DNA of 64,000 nt from Rhizobium binae (GCF_017357225.1 NZ_CP071604.1:2173001-2237000); one strand, 5' to 3'. Shown: positions 34,418-43,870, numbered from the stretch's first letter. A program made the numbers and translations. Notes: a model not told the origin generated them from the sequence alone.

Positions 34418-34945
34418 TCAGGCCGATCCGCAATAGCGTGCAAATTCGTCGAGGAAGCCGCGCATGTCCTCCTGATGCCGAGGCGCGGAAAGACGCTCGG
34501 CAATCTCTTCCGGGGAAAGCTTCATCAAAGCAATCCGCAGGAAAAGCTCCTCGTTGAATCGCTCGCTGAGCGTAGCGAGAACGATGCGAAGCTGGCACAG
34601 CATGTCATCGCCGCGGTGCGACGCGTGCGCGAGCACGACCGGTTTGCCGATCACTTCGTCTCGGGAGACGAGCCAGTCGATGGCGTTCTTCAATCCGCCC
34701 GGTATTGATCGGATATATTCAGGGCTTGCCAGGATCAGTCCATCCGCATCCGCGATCGCCTTGGCAAGAGCCGACACGGCAAGCGGCGGGTCCAGCTCCA
34801 GATCGGGCGAGAACACCGGAAGTTCCCCCACACCGTCATAGATCGAAACCGTATGCGCCGCGCCTGCAGCCGCTTGCAGAGCACGGAGCAGGGCGGTGTT
34901 CGTCGAGGCCCGGCGGGCGCTTCCTGATATGGCCAGGAATTTCAT
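34418..34945 (-). CDS. NADPH-dependent FMN reductase family protein
   Basis: A 175-residue flavodoxin-like protein. FLAISGSARRASTNTALLRAL (residues 3-23) is the FMN phosphate loop and LILASPEYIRSIPGGLKNAIDW (near 70-92) the family signature. It is expected to reduce FMN, quinones, azo compounds or metals using NADPH. It lies 17 bases downstream of the LacI regulator gene in the same direction, and convergent with the fusion remnant. The physiological substrate is unknown. Confidence 0.87.
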   Translation of the reverse strand: MKFLAISGSARRASTNTALLRALQAAAGAAHTVSIYDGVGELPVFSPDLELDPPLAVSALAKAIADADGLILASPEYIRSIPGGLKNAIDWLVSRDEVIGKPVVLAHASHRGDDMLCQLRIVLATLSERFNEELFLRIALMKLSPEEIAERLSAPRHQEDMRGFLDEFARYCGSA

Positions 34946-34962
34946 GATGGCGGCATTGGCTC

Positions 34963-36015
34963 CTAAACGGGCGCGGCGGCTTTCGAAGGATTGACGGTTG
35001 CGACGCTGCCCCTTTCGACGAGATGGCAGGCGAGCTCGACGCGCCGGCGCGGCACGGCAAGGCCGAGCATCATGTCGCGCAGCAGATCGAGCGCGGTGGC
35101 GCCAAGTTCGCGCATCGGAATATGCACGGTCGAGAGCGGCGGATTGAGAAAGGCCGATTGCGGCAGATCATCGATGCCCATAACCGAGATATCCTGCGGC
35201 ACGGCATATCCCATGGCCTGCAATCCGCGCACCGCGCCGTTGGCAAGACTGTCGCCCGCCGTCAGGACAGCGGTGAAGGTGAGGCCCTGATCACGGACGA
35301 GACGGGTGATCGCCTCGGCGCCCAATTCCGGCAGCCAGTCGTCGACCTCGAGCACAAGTTCGGCATCAGCTTTCAGCCCGTGATAGAGCAGAGCGTCGCG
35401 CCAGCCCTCCAGGCGTCTCTCGATCGTCCGCCGGCCCGGCCGCAGCATGAAAAGGATCTGTCGATGCCCGGCCTTGATCAACCTCTCGGCGGCAATGAAG
35501 GCGGCCGAGCGGTTGCAGGGCGTCACACTCGAAAGCCGCATATAGGGGTCGTCGGTATTGACCAGCACGACCGGTTTTCCCAGGCCCGCGGCCGCCGCCA
35601 GCATCTCCTCCTCGTCGACGGTCAGGATCAGCATGCCGCCGAAGCTCGGATCATCGCGCATCTCGGCGATGACGCGGGCTTCGTCCGCCTTGTCGGCGAC
35701 GGGACGCATGGCCATCTCGATGCCGAGCGCCGCCGCCCGCGCATTCAGGCCTTCGAGAACGTAGAGGGTGAACTGGTTGCGGACATAGTCGATCATCGCC
35801 GCGCCGGAGGCGACAAGCATGACCTTCTTGCCGGCGACACTTGCCGGCAGCGCGTAGCTGACCGCGCTCGCCGTTTCCAGCACCAGCTTGCGGATCTCGG
35901 GCCTGACGCCCTTTTCGCCGGCAAGCGCCCGGGAGACGGTGCTGATCGACACGCCGCATCTGGCGGCGATGTCGTCGAGGCGCGTGCGCCTGCCTTTCTT
36001 TTGATCCGGGGCCAT
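34963..36015 (-). CDS. LacI family transcriptional regulator
   Basis: A 350-residue repressor. The LacI HTH is at residues about 10-32 (RLDDIAARCGVSISTVSRAL), then a hinge and a periplasmic-binding-protein-like ligand domain (SVMGIDDLPQSAFLNPPLSTVHIPMRELG near 285-312). GAGG eight bases before the ATG at 36015 fixes the start; a longer open frame to 36066 is rejected. It is divergent from the 839-residue protein and its CUT1 importer and likely represses them. A TTGCGCAA palindrome lies between. Confidence 0.9.
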   Translation of the reverse strand: MAPDQKKGRRTRLDDIAARCGVSISTVSRALAGEKGVRPEIRKLVLETASAVSYALPASVAGKKVMLVASGAAMIDYVRNQFTLYVLEGLNARAAALGIEMAMRPVADKADEARVIAEMRDDPSFGGMLILTVDEEEMLAAAAGLGKPVVLVNTDDPYMRLSSVTPCNRSAAFIAAERLIKAGHRQILFMLRPGRRTIERRLEGWRDALLYHGLKADAELVLEVDDWLPELGAEAITRLVRDQGLTFTAVLTAGDSLANGAVRGLQAMGYAVPQDISVMGIDDLPQSAFLNPPLSTVHIPMRELGATALDLLRDMMLGLAVPRRRVELACHLVERGSVATVNPSKAAAPV

Positions 36016-36058
36016 GTCGTTTTCCTCGCTCCCAACCTTTATGCAAAAATCTTTCAGA

Positions 36059-36066
36059 TTGCGCAA
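36059..36066. promoter_or_regulatory. candidate LacI operator core
   Basis: TTGCGCAA is a perfect palindrome with a central CpG (as in most LacI-family operators), inside AGATTGCGCAAACG. It lies 44 bases before the lacI start and 138 bases before the divergent gene. It is short, so it is only a candidate. Confidence 0.35.
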
Positions 36067-36203
36067 ACGGAATGTCTATGCACAATTGCCGATGAGGAGT
36101 CCGCGGTAAGCGGCAGAGCAGGGAGGCTTTGAAGATGCGGCTTGACCGCCCGTCCATCCGTCGGCGTTTTGTCAGAAATACCAAGGCCGGAGCGGCCTGA
36201 AAC

Positions 36204-38723
36204 ATGGCCGTCGAGCAATCCTATCTCGGCCGCGCCGTCGGCAAAAACAGCCCGATCGTCTACTGGCAGCTCGGTCATCTCTCGCAGGCGCGCTACGATG
36301 TCGCCGACCGTCCGATGGAAGGCCGGATGGATCCCTTCTTCTTCGTCACCAAGACGAAGAACTTCATTCCGCATGAGTACCCCTGCCGCACCGAATTCAA
36401 GAAAGACTTCTCCGGCCGGCGGCCGCAGCCGGCAGCCGAATTCGCTCCCGTCCGCTGGTGGCTGCCCTTTGCCTCGCCGCGTGTCGATCTCTCCGGCTTC
36501 TGGTTTCGCCCGACGCGCATCGGCTGCTGGGCGCGCACCTTTCTCGATGCCCCCACGGGCGGGCGGGCCACGCTTCGCCTGTCGACCTGCGGCGGCGCCA
36601 TCCTCTTCGTCAACGGCGGCGAACAGGGTTTCATGGCGCCTTACGAGCGCAATCTGGAAGCGCAGCGGACCTTCGAGGTAGAGCTTTTCGCCGGCCTCAA
36701 CGAGATCCGTGTCTATTTCGACGATCTCGCCGAGCGCGACGCCCGCTTCTATTTCCAGCTGGATTATCTCGACGGGCCGGACGTCAAAACATCACTTCCC
36801 GTTCCGATCGCCGCCGATGAGGCGGACGGGCTGGAGGCGATCCTCGAAGGCATGCGCTTCGACCGCACCGCCTATCTCGGCGAGGACGTGACGATCCTGT
36901 TTCCCGCGCCGCTGCCACTGGCGCTGAACTGCCATGTCGAGATCGAAGGCGACTTCATGTCGGTCGAGCGCTTCGACTATGATTTCGCGCTGGAGAAAGG
37001 CGCAACCACGCTGGGGCTCGGAAGCTCGGCGCGCATGCCCGCCGATTTCCGCCATTTCCGCATCACCTTCAAAACCGGCGCGCTGTCGGTCGCCCGCACC
37101 CTCGGCGTCGAGATCTGTCATCCCGAACGCCAGGGGTCGGCGCCCGCCGCGCTGGCGGACCGGGTCGCTGAGGCGCTGGCAGAAGTCGCCGCCCATTCGG
37201 AGCCCGATACGGTCTGCGCTTTCGCCCGTCTGGCGCTGGGGCAGGGCGGCGCGGAGACCGAGGCGATGATCTCGGCCATGCTGCCCGTTATCGAGGATTG
37301 CCACGACTGCGCCGATTTCGTGCTGGTGCCGCTGCTCTTTGCCTATACACGCTGGAGCGATCTTCTTTCACCGGAACTGCGCGGCAGGATGGAGCAGGCC
37401 GTTCTCAACTACCGCTACTGGATGGACGAGCCGGGCAATGACGTTCAGTGGTATTTTTCTGAAAACCACGCGCTGCTCTTCCACGCCGCCGCCTATCTCG
37501 GCGGCAGGCTTTTCCCCGATGCCATTTTCGTCCGTTCCGGCCGCACCGGCGCCGAGCAGATGAAGGTCGGCGAAGAGCGGGTTCGCGCCTGGCTCGATCA
37601 TTTCGAGCGCTGGGAGATGGCGGAGTGGAATTCCGTTCCCTATTTCCCGATCGACCTCAAGGGGCTGACGGCGCTTGCCGCCTGCGCGCCGGATGAGACG
37701 ATCCGTGCCCGCGCCAGTGCCAGCATCGTCCGGCTGATGGAGATCGTCGCCCGCTCGGCCCATCATGGCATGCTGACCGGCAGCCAGGGCCGCTCCTACG
37801 AACATACGCTGCGGCCCGGCCGCTCGGTCGAACTCTCTGGTATCGCCCGTCTGCTCTGGGGGCGCGGCTGGTACGGCCGGCGCGTCCACGCGCTGCCGCA
37901 GCTTGCCGTCTGCATCCGCGACCATGGCCTCCGTTTCCCGGAAGCGCTTGCTGAAATCGCCGCGCACCGCTCCGACGAGGCGCAGGAATGGACCTTCTCC
38001 CAGGGAGAGAACCGTTTCGCCGCCCTCTACCACTACAAGACGCGCGACACCGCGCTCGGCACCATCGCCCATTATCGCCCCGGCGCCTGGGGCTATCAGG
38101 AGACGGTGCTGCATCTGCGCCTCGGCGAACGGCCGGAAGCGCAGATCTGGATCAATCATCCCGGCGAGACCATCCAGTTCGGTTACGGCCGGCCGAGCTT
38201 TTGGGGCGGCTGCGGAACGCTGCCGCGCGTACATCAGTATCGCGATCTGGCCATCCTCGATTTCGCCATTCACGAGGGCCAGCCGGATTTCACCCATGCC
38301 TGGTTCCCGCTCGAAGCCTTCGATGAGGCGGCGGTCGATGGCGATCTGGCGCTTGCCCGCTCCGGCAACGGCCTTGCCATGCTGATCGGCAGCGGACCGC
38401 TGGAGCCGGTCAAGCACGGCCCGACCACGGATATGGAACTGCGCCTGATTGGCCGCAACGGCCGCTGGATTGTCCGCCTGTCCGATCTCAGTCGCGAGGG
38501 GGGGCTCGACGGCATGCGGGGCCGTTTCGCCGCGCTCTCGGCTCGGCGGGACGGCGAGGGCGCGTTGATCGTCATCGATCCTGATTACGGTGAAGTCGTC
38601 TTCGAGAAGGATGGCACCGTGCGCGCCGAAGGCCGCATTCTTCGTCCCTCGGACTGGTCGGTCAGGGGAGACGCGATACATCTTAAGATACCGGGCAGGC
38701 AGCCTCGGCGAGCGGCCTCGTAG
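36204..38723 (+). CDS. unrecognised 839-residue protein, possible glycan-active enzyme
   Basis: A large protein whose family I cannot name. No signal peptide is visible. Residues about 85-200 look like a jelly-roll sandwich (RATLRLSTCGGAILFVNGG; GLNEIRVYFDDLAERDARFYF). Residues about 310-580 are helical with conserved-looking polar blocks: WYFSENHALLFH (416-427), EWNSVPYFPIDLKGL (474-488) and GSQGRSYEHT (527-536). The tail from about 600 is beta-rich. This jelly-roll plus helical-toroid plus beta-sheet order resembles polysaccharide lyases and some glycosidases, with Asn/His/Tyr/Glu candidates for catalysis. It is directly upstream of a CUT1 importer and divergent from a LacI regulator, supporting a role on an imported oligosaccharide. 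The function is inferred. Confidence 0.7.
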   Translation: MAVEQSYLGRAVGKNSPIVYWQLGHLSQARYDVADRPMEGRMDPFFFVTKTKNFIPHEYPCRTEFKKDFSGRRPQPAAEFAPVRWWLPFASPRVDLSGFWFRPTRIGCWARTFLDAPTGGRATLRLSTCGGAILFVNGGEQGFMAPYERNLEAQRTFEVELFAGLNEIRVYFDDLAERDARFYFQLDYLDGPDVKTSLPVPIAADEADGLEAILEGMRFDRTAYLGEDVTILFPAPLPLALNCHVEIEGDFMSVERFDYDFALEKGATTLGLGSSARMPADFRHFRITFKTGALSVARTLGVEICHPERQGSAPAALADRVAEALAEVAAHSEPDTVCAFARLALGQGGAETEAMISAMLPVIEDCHDCADFVLVPLLFAYTRWSDLLSPELRGRMEQAVLNYRYWMDEPGNDVQWYFSENHALLFHAAAYLGGRLFPDAIFVRSGRTGAEQMKVGEERVRAWLDHFERWEMAEWNSVPYFPIDLKGLTALAACAPDETIRARASASIVRLMEIVARSAHHGMLTGSQGRSYEHTLRPGRSVELSGIARLLWGRGWYGRRVHALPQLAVCIRDHGLRFPEALAEIAAHRSDEAQEWTFSQGENRFAALYHYKTRDTALGTIAHYRPGAWGYQETVLHLRLGERPEAQIWINHPGETIQFGYGRPSFWGGCGTLPRVHQYRDLAILDFAIHEGQPDFTHAWFPLEAFDEAAVDGDLALARSGNGLAMLIGSGPLEPVKHGPTTDMELRLIGRNGRWIVRLSDLSREGGLDGMRGRFAALSARRDGEGALIVIDPDYGEVVFEKDGTVRAEGRILRPSDWSVRGDAIHLKIPGRQPRRAAS

Positions 38724-38788
38724 ACGACATGTCCGGCAGGTGGAGGACCGACTGGACACGGGAATGCATCGGTCAACAGGAGGAGAAA

Positions 38789-40048
38789 ATGACCAGAATA
38801 AAATCGATCGGCGCGGCCGTTGCTGCGGTTCTCTTGAGTTCCATCGCCGCCCATGCCGGCGACGTGCGCATCATGTGGTATTCCGACGGCGGCGAAGGCG
38901 AGGTGATCAAGGACCTGCTGTCGCGCTTCTCCAAGGCCAATCCCGATGTCAACGTCATTCTCGACGAGGTTTCCTATGATGTCGTCAAGGAACAGCTGCC
39001 GGTGCAGTTGGAAGCCGGGAAGGGACCGGATATCGCCCGCGTCACCAATCTGAAGGCGCAGTCGCAGCACTGGCTCGATCTCCGCCCGCTCCTCGCCGAT
39101 GCGAAATATTGGGACGAGAATTTCGGCGCCCAGGCTGACTGGATGCGCCCCGACGGTTCGAACGCCATCACCGGCTTCATGACGCAGCTGACGCTCACCG
39201 GCGGCTTCGTCAACAAGACGCTGTTCGAGCAGGCCGGCGTCGAAATTCCCGGCCCGAAGGCAACCTGGGACGACTGGGCGGCGGCGGCCAGGAAGGTTGC
39301 CGACAGCCAGAAGGTCTTCGCCATGGCGATCGACCGCTCCGGTCACCGCGTCTCCGGCCCCAATATCTCCTATGGCGCCAACTATATCGCCGCTGACGGC
39401 AAGCCGGCGCCCATCGATCAGGGCGCGAAGGAATTCCTCAGCCGCTTCGTCAAATGGAATGAGGACGGCACCGTCAACAAGGACGTCTGGGTCAGTGCTG
39501 CCGGCAGCACCTATCGCGCGGCGGCCGACGACTTCATCAATGGCGGTCTCGCCTATTATTATTCCGGCAGCTGGCAGGTTTCGGGCTTCGCCCAAAAGAT
39601 CGGCGACAGTTTCGACTGGGTCATGGCTGGAAGCCCCTGCGGCACCGTGGCCTGCAGCGGCATGCAGGGCGGCGCCGGTCTCGTCGCGGTCAAATACACC
39701 AAGAACCCGAAGGACGTCGCCAAGGTGATGGACTATCTCGCAAGCGCCGACGTGCAGAAGGAATTTGCCGAGCGTAGCCTGTTCATCCCGGCACATAAGG
39801 GCGTGGCTGCCGGCCAGGTGGATTTCAAGACCGATAATCCGCATGTGAAGGCGGCACTGAAGGCCTTCGTTGAATCGGCCGCCCAGACCGCCCCTGCTGC
39901 GATGAAGTTGCCGGGCTGGAAGTGGTCCGACGCCTATTATAGCGCCATCGTCGCCCGCATCAGCCAGGTGATCGCCGGCGAGATGAAGCTCGATGACGCC
40001 TATGCCCGCATCGACGAGGACATCAAGGCCAAGGTTGGCGGCAACTGA
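38789..40048 (+). CDS. CUT1 sugar ABC transporter, substrate-binding protein
   Basis: A 419-residue precursor with a signal peptide of about 23 residues (ending IAAHAGD). The mature part is a family 1 solute-binding protein (VRIMWYSDGGEGEVIKDLLSRFSKANPDVNV; LPVQLEAGKGPDIARV). AGGAGGAG just before the ATG at 38789 fixes the start. It binds a sugar or oligosaccharide in the periplasm. It follows the 839-residue protein by 65 bases and is the first transporter gene of the unit. Confidence 0.9.
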   Translation: MTRIKSIGAAVAAVLLSSIAAHAGDVRIMWYSDGGEGEVIKDLLSRFSKANPDVNVILDEVSYDVVKEQLPVQLEAGKGPDIARVTNLKAQSQHWLDLRPLLADAKYWDENFGAQADWMRPDGSNAITGFMTQLTLTGGFVNKTLFEQAGVEIPGPKATWDDWAAAARKVADSQKVFAMAIDRSGHRVSGPNISYGANYIAADGKPAPIDQGAKEFLSRFVKWNEDGTVNKDVWVSAAGSTYRAAADDFINGGLAYYYSGSWQVSGFAQKIGDSFDWVMAGSPCGTVACSGMQGGAGLVAVKYTKNPKDVAKVMDYLASADVQKEFAERSLFIPAHKGVAAGQVDFKTDNPHVKAALKAFVESAAQTAPAAMKLPGWKWSDAYYSAIVARISQVIAGEMKLDDAYARIDEDIKAKVGGN

Positions 40049-40059
40049 CGGACGAACGG

Positions 40060-41097
40060 ATGGCGGAGAAGACGGTTTCTTCCGAACCGCCGGCGAAAGC
40101 CGGTCTGCAGCAGGCGCTCCTTGCGCCTGTCAGGCTCGCCATGGGGATCGTCGATATCCCCATGCGCGCCTGGCAGAAGCTGACGGGGGTGAACGGCATG
40201 GCCGGTGTCTTCCTGGCGCCTAACATGCTGATCTTTTCCGTCTTCGTCCTCCTGCCGCTGGTCATCAACTTCATCTATTCGACCACGAGCGGCGGCGCCA
40301 TCTTCCTTCAGAACAGAACTTATGTCGGCGCCGAGCAATATCGAATCCTGTTTGATTGCGGCTCCTATCTCGACCCCTCAACCTGTGCTGCCGACACCTT
40401 CTGGGCCTCCGTGCGCAACACCGCAGTTTTCGTCGTCTTCCAGGTCTCGGCGATGCTGGTGGTGGCACTCGCAACGGCTTTGATCCTCAACCGCGAACTT
40501 TCCAATCGCGGCTTCTGGCGCGCCGTCTTCTTCTTTCCAGTGCTGCTGTCGCCGGTGGTCGTCGGCCTGATCTGGAAATGGATCCTTCAGCGAGAGGGGC
40601 TGTTGAATTATGCGCTAAGCCCCTTCGGCTTCGAACCCTTCTCCTGGCTCAGCGATCGCTTCTGGGCCTTCTTCTTCGCCGTCTTCGTCTCGGTCTGGGC
40701 GCATATGGGCTTTTACGCGCTGATCTTGCTCGCCGGTCTGCAGGCGATCCCGAGGGATCTCTATGAGGCGGCGGCGATGGACAAGGCAAGCCCGACACGT
40801 ATCTTCCGGCGCATCACCCTGCCGCTCTTGATGCCGAACCTCATCGTCGTCCTGGTCTTGGCGCTGATCCGAGCCGTGCAGATCTTCGACGAGGTCTTCG
40901 TGCTCACCGGCGGCGGGCCTGGCACCAGCACCATGTACATCACCCAGTTTATTTACGAGACCGGCTTTGCCAGTTCGCTGCGCAATCCGGGGCTGGCCTC
41001 GGCCGCCTCGATCCTGATGGGCATCGTGCTCGTCATCCTGACCCTGGTCCAGCTCGGAGCAAGCAGCCGCAACGAAAAGAAGGGAACACGCCGATGA
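40060..41097 (+). CDS. CUT1 sugar ABC permease 1
   Basis: A 345-residue inner-membrane permease with a cytoplasmic leader of about 45 residues before the first helix (MAGVFLAPNMLIFSVFVLLPL). Six helices follow, with an EAA loop near residues 235-265 (DLYEAAAMDKASPTRIFRRITLPLLMPNL). It lies 11 bases after the binding-protein gene and overlaps the next gene by four bases. Confidence 0.9.
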   Translation: MAEKTVSSEPPAKAGLQQALLAPVRLAMGIVDIPMRAWQKLTGVNGMAGVFLAPNMLIFSVFVLLPLVINFIYSTTSGGAIFLQNRTYVGAEQYRILFDCGSYLDPSTCAADTFWASVRNTAVFVVFQVSAMLVVALATALILNRELSNRGFWRAVFFFPVLLSPVVVGLIWKWILQREGLLNYALSPFGFEPFSWLSDRFWAFFFAVFVSVWAHMGFYALILLAGLQAIPRDLYEAAAMDKASPTRIFRRITLPLLMPNLIVVLVLALIRAVQIFDEVFVLTGGGPGTSTMYITQFIYETGFASSLRNPGLASAASILMGIVLVILTLVQLGASSRNEKKGTRR

Positions 41098-42143
41098 GCG
41101 CTGTCGGCGCATTCCTGCTTCGGCGCCGCGGCCGCGGCTGGCACTGGACCGATGTGGTCACCTGGATCTGGCTGATCTCGGGCGTCATCCTGATGTTCGG
41201 CCCGGCCGTCTGGCTGGTCTTTTCCTCCTTCAAAACGCCGGCAGCTCTTGCCGAATTCCCGCCATCCTTTCTGCCGTATGTCACCGAGCAGGCCGATGTG
41301 GCTGGCTACGACAAGCCGCTGCCGCTCTATAACGTCACGATGCCGGATGGCAGCACCCGTCAGCTCGCCGAGGTCCGGCGCATCGGCATCATGGGCCAGA
41401 TGGTCGATCCGAAGCAGCCGGGCGAAATCGTCAAGGTGAACATCAAGGATCGCACGCCGGTGCGTCAGGTCGAATTTGCCGCCAACAACTACACCGAACC
41501 GTTCCAGCGCTTCGATTTCTTCCTGTTCCTGCGCAACTCCGTCTTCGTGACGGTCGTGGCGACGGCCATCACCCTGTTGGTCAATTCCATGGCCGCCTTC
41601 GCGCTGTCGAAATACCAGTTCCCCGGCCGCACCGCCGTCATGCTGATGATCCTGGCGACGCTGATGGTGCCGCTCTCGGTGATCGTCGTGCCGCTCTATT
41701 CGGTCATCGGTACGCTGAACCTCTTCGACAGCCTCTGGGGAGTCATCCTGCCGACCGTCGCCACGCCGACGGGCGTCTTCCTGCTCCGCCAATACATGCT
41801 GACGATCCCCGACGAACTGATCGACGCCGCGCGCATGGACAAGGCCAGCGAATGGCAGATCTACTGGCGCATCATCCTGCCGCTGTCGGCACCGGCGCTG
41901 GCGGTGCTGGCGATCTTCTCGGTGGTCTGGCGCTGGAACGACTTCCTCTGGCCGCTGATCGTGCTGTCGCGCAAGGAGCTATACACGCTGCAGGTCGGCC
42001 TCAACGTCTATGCCGGCGAGCTCAATGTGCAGTGGCACTATATCCTCGCCATGACCGTCGTCTCGATGATCCCCGTCGTGCTGATCTTCGTCTTCCTGCA
42101 GCGCTTCATCACGACTGGTATCGCCGGCTCGGGCCTGAAATAG
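41094..42143 (+). CDS. CUT1 sugar ABC permease 2
   Basis: A 349-residue inner-membrane permease. It is longer than usual because of a loop of about 85 residues between helices 1 and 2 (residues ~55-140), expected in the periplasm. The EAA loop is near 240-270 (ELIDAARMDKASEWQIYWRIILPLSAP). ATGA overlap with the preceding gene fixes the start. Confidence 0.9.
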   Translation: MSAVGAFLLRRRGRGWHWTDVVTWIWLISGVILMFGPAVWLVFSSFKTPAALAEFPPSFLPYVTEQADVAGYDKPLPLYNVTMPDGSTRQLAEVRRIGIMGQMVDPKQPGEIVKVNIKDRTPVRQVEFAANNYTEPFQRFDFFLFLRNSVFVTVVATAITLLVNSMAAFALSKYQFPGRTAVMLMILATLMVPLSVIVVPLYSVIGTLNLFDSLWGVILPTVATPTGVFLLRQYMLTIPDELIDAARMDKASEWQIYWRIILPLSAPALAVLAIFSVVWRWNDFLWPLIVLSRKELYTLQVGLNVYAGELNVQWHYILAMTVVSMIPVVLIFVFLQRFITTGIAGSGLK

Positions 42144-42173
42144 ACTCGCTTTCAAAATGATAGAGGAGAATGC

Positions 42174-43253
42174 ATGAGCGGGCTCGAGCTCAGAAATATC
42201 GTCAAGAATTTCGGCGCCGTCGAGGTGATCCGCGATGTCTCGCTTGAGGTCAACGACGGCGAGTTCGTCGCTTTCGTCGGCCCGTCCGGGTGTGGAAAAT
42301 CGACGTTGCTGCGCCTGATCGCCGGTCTCGACAAGCCGACGGGCGGTAGTATCGCCATCGACGGCAAGGACGTCACCGCGATCGGTGCGGCCGACCGCGG
42401 CCTTGCCATGGTCTTCCAGTCCTATGCCCTTTATCCGCATATGAGCGTGCGCGAAAACCTCGCCTTCGGGTTGGAGAACACCAAGGTGGCCAAGGCCGAG
42501 ATCGAGGCCCGCATCGCTGACGCCGCGCGCATGCTCGAGATCGAGCCGTTCCTGCAGCGCCGCCCAGGCCAGCTCTCCGGCGGCCAGCGCCAGCGCGTCG
42601 CGATCGGCCGCGCCATCGTCCGCCGGCCGGATGCCTTCCTGCTCGACGAGCCGCTCTCCAATCTCGACGCCGAACTTCGGGTGAGCATGCGCGCCGAACT
42701 CGCCGCCCTGCACGCCCGCCTGAAGGCGACGATGATCTACGTCACCCATGATCAGGTCGAGGCGATGACGCTCGCAAACCGCATCGTCGTGTTGCGGGGC
42801 GGCAGGATCGAACAGGTCGGTACGCCGCTGGAACTCTACAACACGCCCGCCAATCGCTTCGTCGCCGGCTTCATCGGCGCGCCGCACATGAATTTCCTGG
42901 AAGGCTCGATCGTCGGTCAGGGGAACGGTTTCGCCGAGGTCGAAACCGTGGGCGGCCATCGTCTTTCCGTCCTTGCCAGGGAGGCGCGTCCGGCGGGCGA
43001 GAGGGTCAGCATCGGAATCCGGCCGCAACATATCAGCATTGCCGATGCGGCCGCGGCGGGCAGGCTGGATACGCAGGTCACGCTTGTTGAGGAGCTCGGT
43101 TCCGAGACAGTCGTCCATACCGAAGCCGCCGGCAAGAAGCTGATCGCGGTCTTTGCCGGCCAGCAGAGGATGAAATCCGGCGACAGCCTCCCGCTTCATC
43201 TCGATCCCGCCGTGCTGCACCTCTTCGGCGAGGACGGCCGGCGGCTGTGTTGA
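42174..43253 (+). CDS. CUT1 sugar ABC ATPase (UgpC/MsmK type)
   Basis: A 359-residue ATPase with Walker [17 protein letters not shown], signature [16 protein letters not shown], Walker [17 protein letters not shown], switch VTHDQ and a C-terminal TOBE region. GAGGAG eight bases before the ATG supports the start. It closes the LacI-controlled unit and is followed by a terminator that is also used by the convergent gene. Confidence 0.92.
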   Translation: MSGLELRNIVKNFGAVEVIRDVSLEVNDGEFVAFVGPSGCGKSTLLRLIAGLDKPTGGSIAIDGKDVTAIGAADRGLAMVFQSYALYPHMSVRENLAFGLENTKVAKAEIEARIADAARMLEIEPFLQRRPGQLSGGQRQRVAIGRAIVRRPDAFLLDEPLSNLDAELRVSMRAELAALHARLKATMIYVTHDQVEAMTLANRIVVLRGGRIEQVGTPLELYNTPANRFVAGFIGAPHMNFLEGSIVGQGNGFAEVETVGGHRLSVLAREARPAGERVSIGIRPQHISIADAAAAGRLDTQVTLVEELGSETVVHTEAAGKKLIAVFAGQQRMKSGDSLPLHLDPAVLHLFGEDGRRLC

Positions 43254-43255
43254 AA

Positions 43256-43288
43256 ACAAAAAGCCCGCGCCGGAATGGAGGCGCGGGC
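43256..43288 (-). terminator. Rho-independent terminator of the repeat-protein gene
   Basis: GCCCGCGCC and GGCGCGGGC form a 9-bp perfect stem with an 8-base loop. Read on the minus strand it is followed by TTTTTGTTTT. It ends the small gene at 43311 and may also stop transcription from the ATPase gene. Confidence 0.75.
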
Positions 43289-43310
43289 CGAGTTTCATGT
43301 CATGACAGCC

Positions 43311-43493
43311 TTAGTGGCTGTTCTTGTGGCTTTGTTGACCAGCTTTTACATGCTGCTCATGGCTGCCGCCGCGGGATCCGCTGGACTGCGCATCGCGGCC
43401 GCCTGAAGAGGCGCTGCGGGTATTGGAGTCGTTCTTGTGACTCTGCTGACCAGCCTTGACGTGCTGTTCGTGGGTTCCACCTTGGTTTGCCAT
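43311..43493 (-). CDS. small protein with duplicated GGxHEQHVKAGQQSHKN motif (KGG/con-10-like)
   Basis: A 60-residue, very hydrophilic protein made of two nearly identical 17-residue units (GGTHEQHVKAGQQSHKN and GGSHEQHVKAGQQSHKN, residues about 5-21 and 42-58) joined by a Ser/Gly/Asn-rich linker. This resembles the KGG or con-10-type stress-induced motif proteins, which are intrinsically disordered. AAGGAG seven bases before the ATG at 43493 fixes the start. An EcfG-type promoter lies 50 bases upstream and a Rho-independent terminator directly follows, so it should be a general-stress gene. Family membership is inferred from the pattern. Confidence 0.75.
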   Translation of the reverse strand: MANQGGTHEQHVKAGQQSHKNDSNTRSASSGGRDAQSSGSRGGSHEQHVKAGQQSHKNSH

Positions 43494-43542
43494 TTGGTTT
43501 CTCCTTGGTTTTGAACTGAGGCCACGTCGACCTCGTGTTGAC

Positions 43543-43567
43543 AACCTCGCCCCGGCGCATGCGTTCC
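43543..43567 (-). promoter_or_regulatory. EcfG-type general stress promoter
   Basis: On the minus strand this reads GGAAC, 17 bases, GTT. It matches the consensus of the alphaproteobacterial general-stress sigma factor EcfG/RpoE2 (GGAAC-N16/17-CGTT, minus the C). It is 50 bases before the start of the repeat-protein gene. The rest of 43494-43870 shows no gene. Confidence 0.6.
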
Positions 43568-43870
43568 GCATTTTAACATTTCGTGATCTCGCCGGAGAAT
43601 GAGGATGAGGAAGCGGACCGGGCGGGTAGGGAGCTCGCCTGCCATTTCGTCGGCCATCGGGAGAAAGCGGAAAAATCCCGATGTTCTCCAGCACCGCCGC
43701 GTCCGCTTGGCGCGGTCCGCAGCCTCGCTTCGAAAACCGTCTCTCGGCAGAAAGGTTCCAGGAAAATCAGCCGCATCCATCCCGACGGACGGTCCCGGAT
43801 CAGCCCGTCGACTCTTTTCAAATGGACGAGCCGCTCTAGCTTAAACGGTACCAAATGAAAGGAGAAAACC

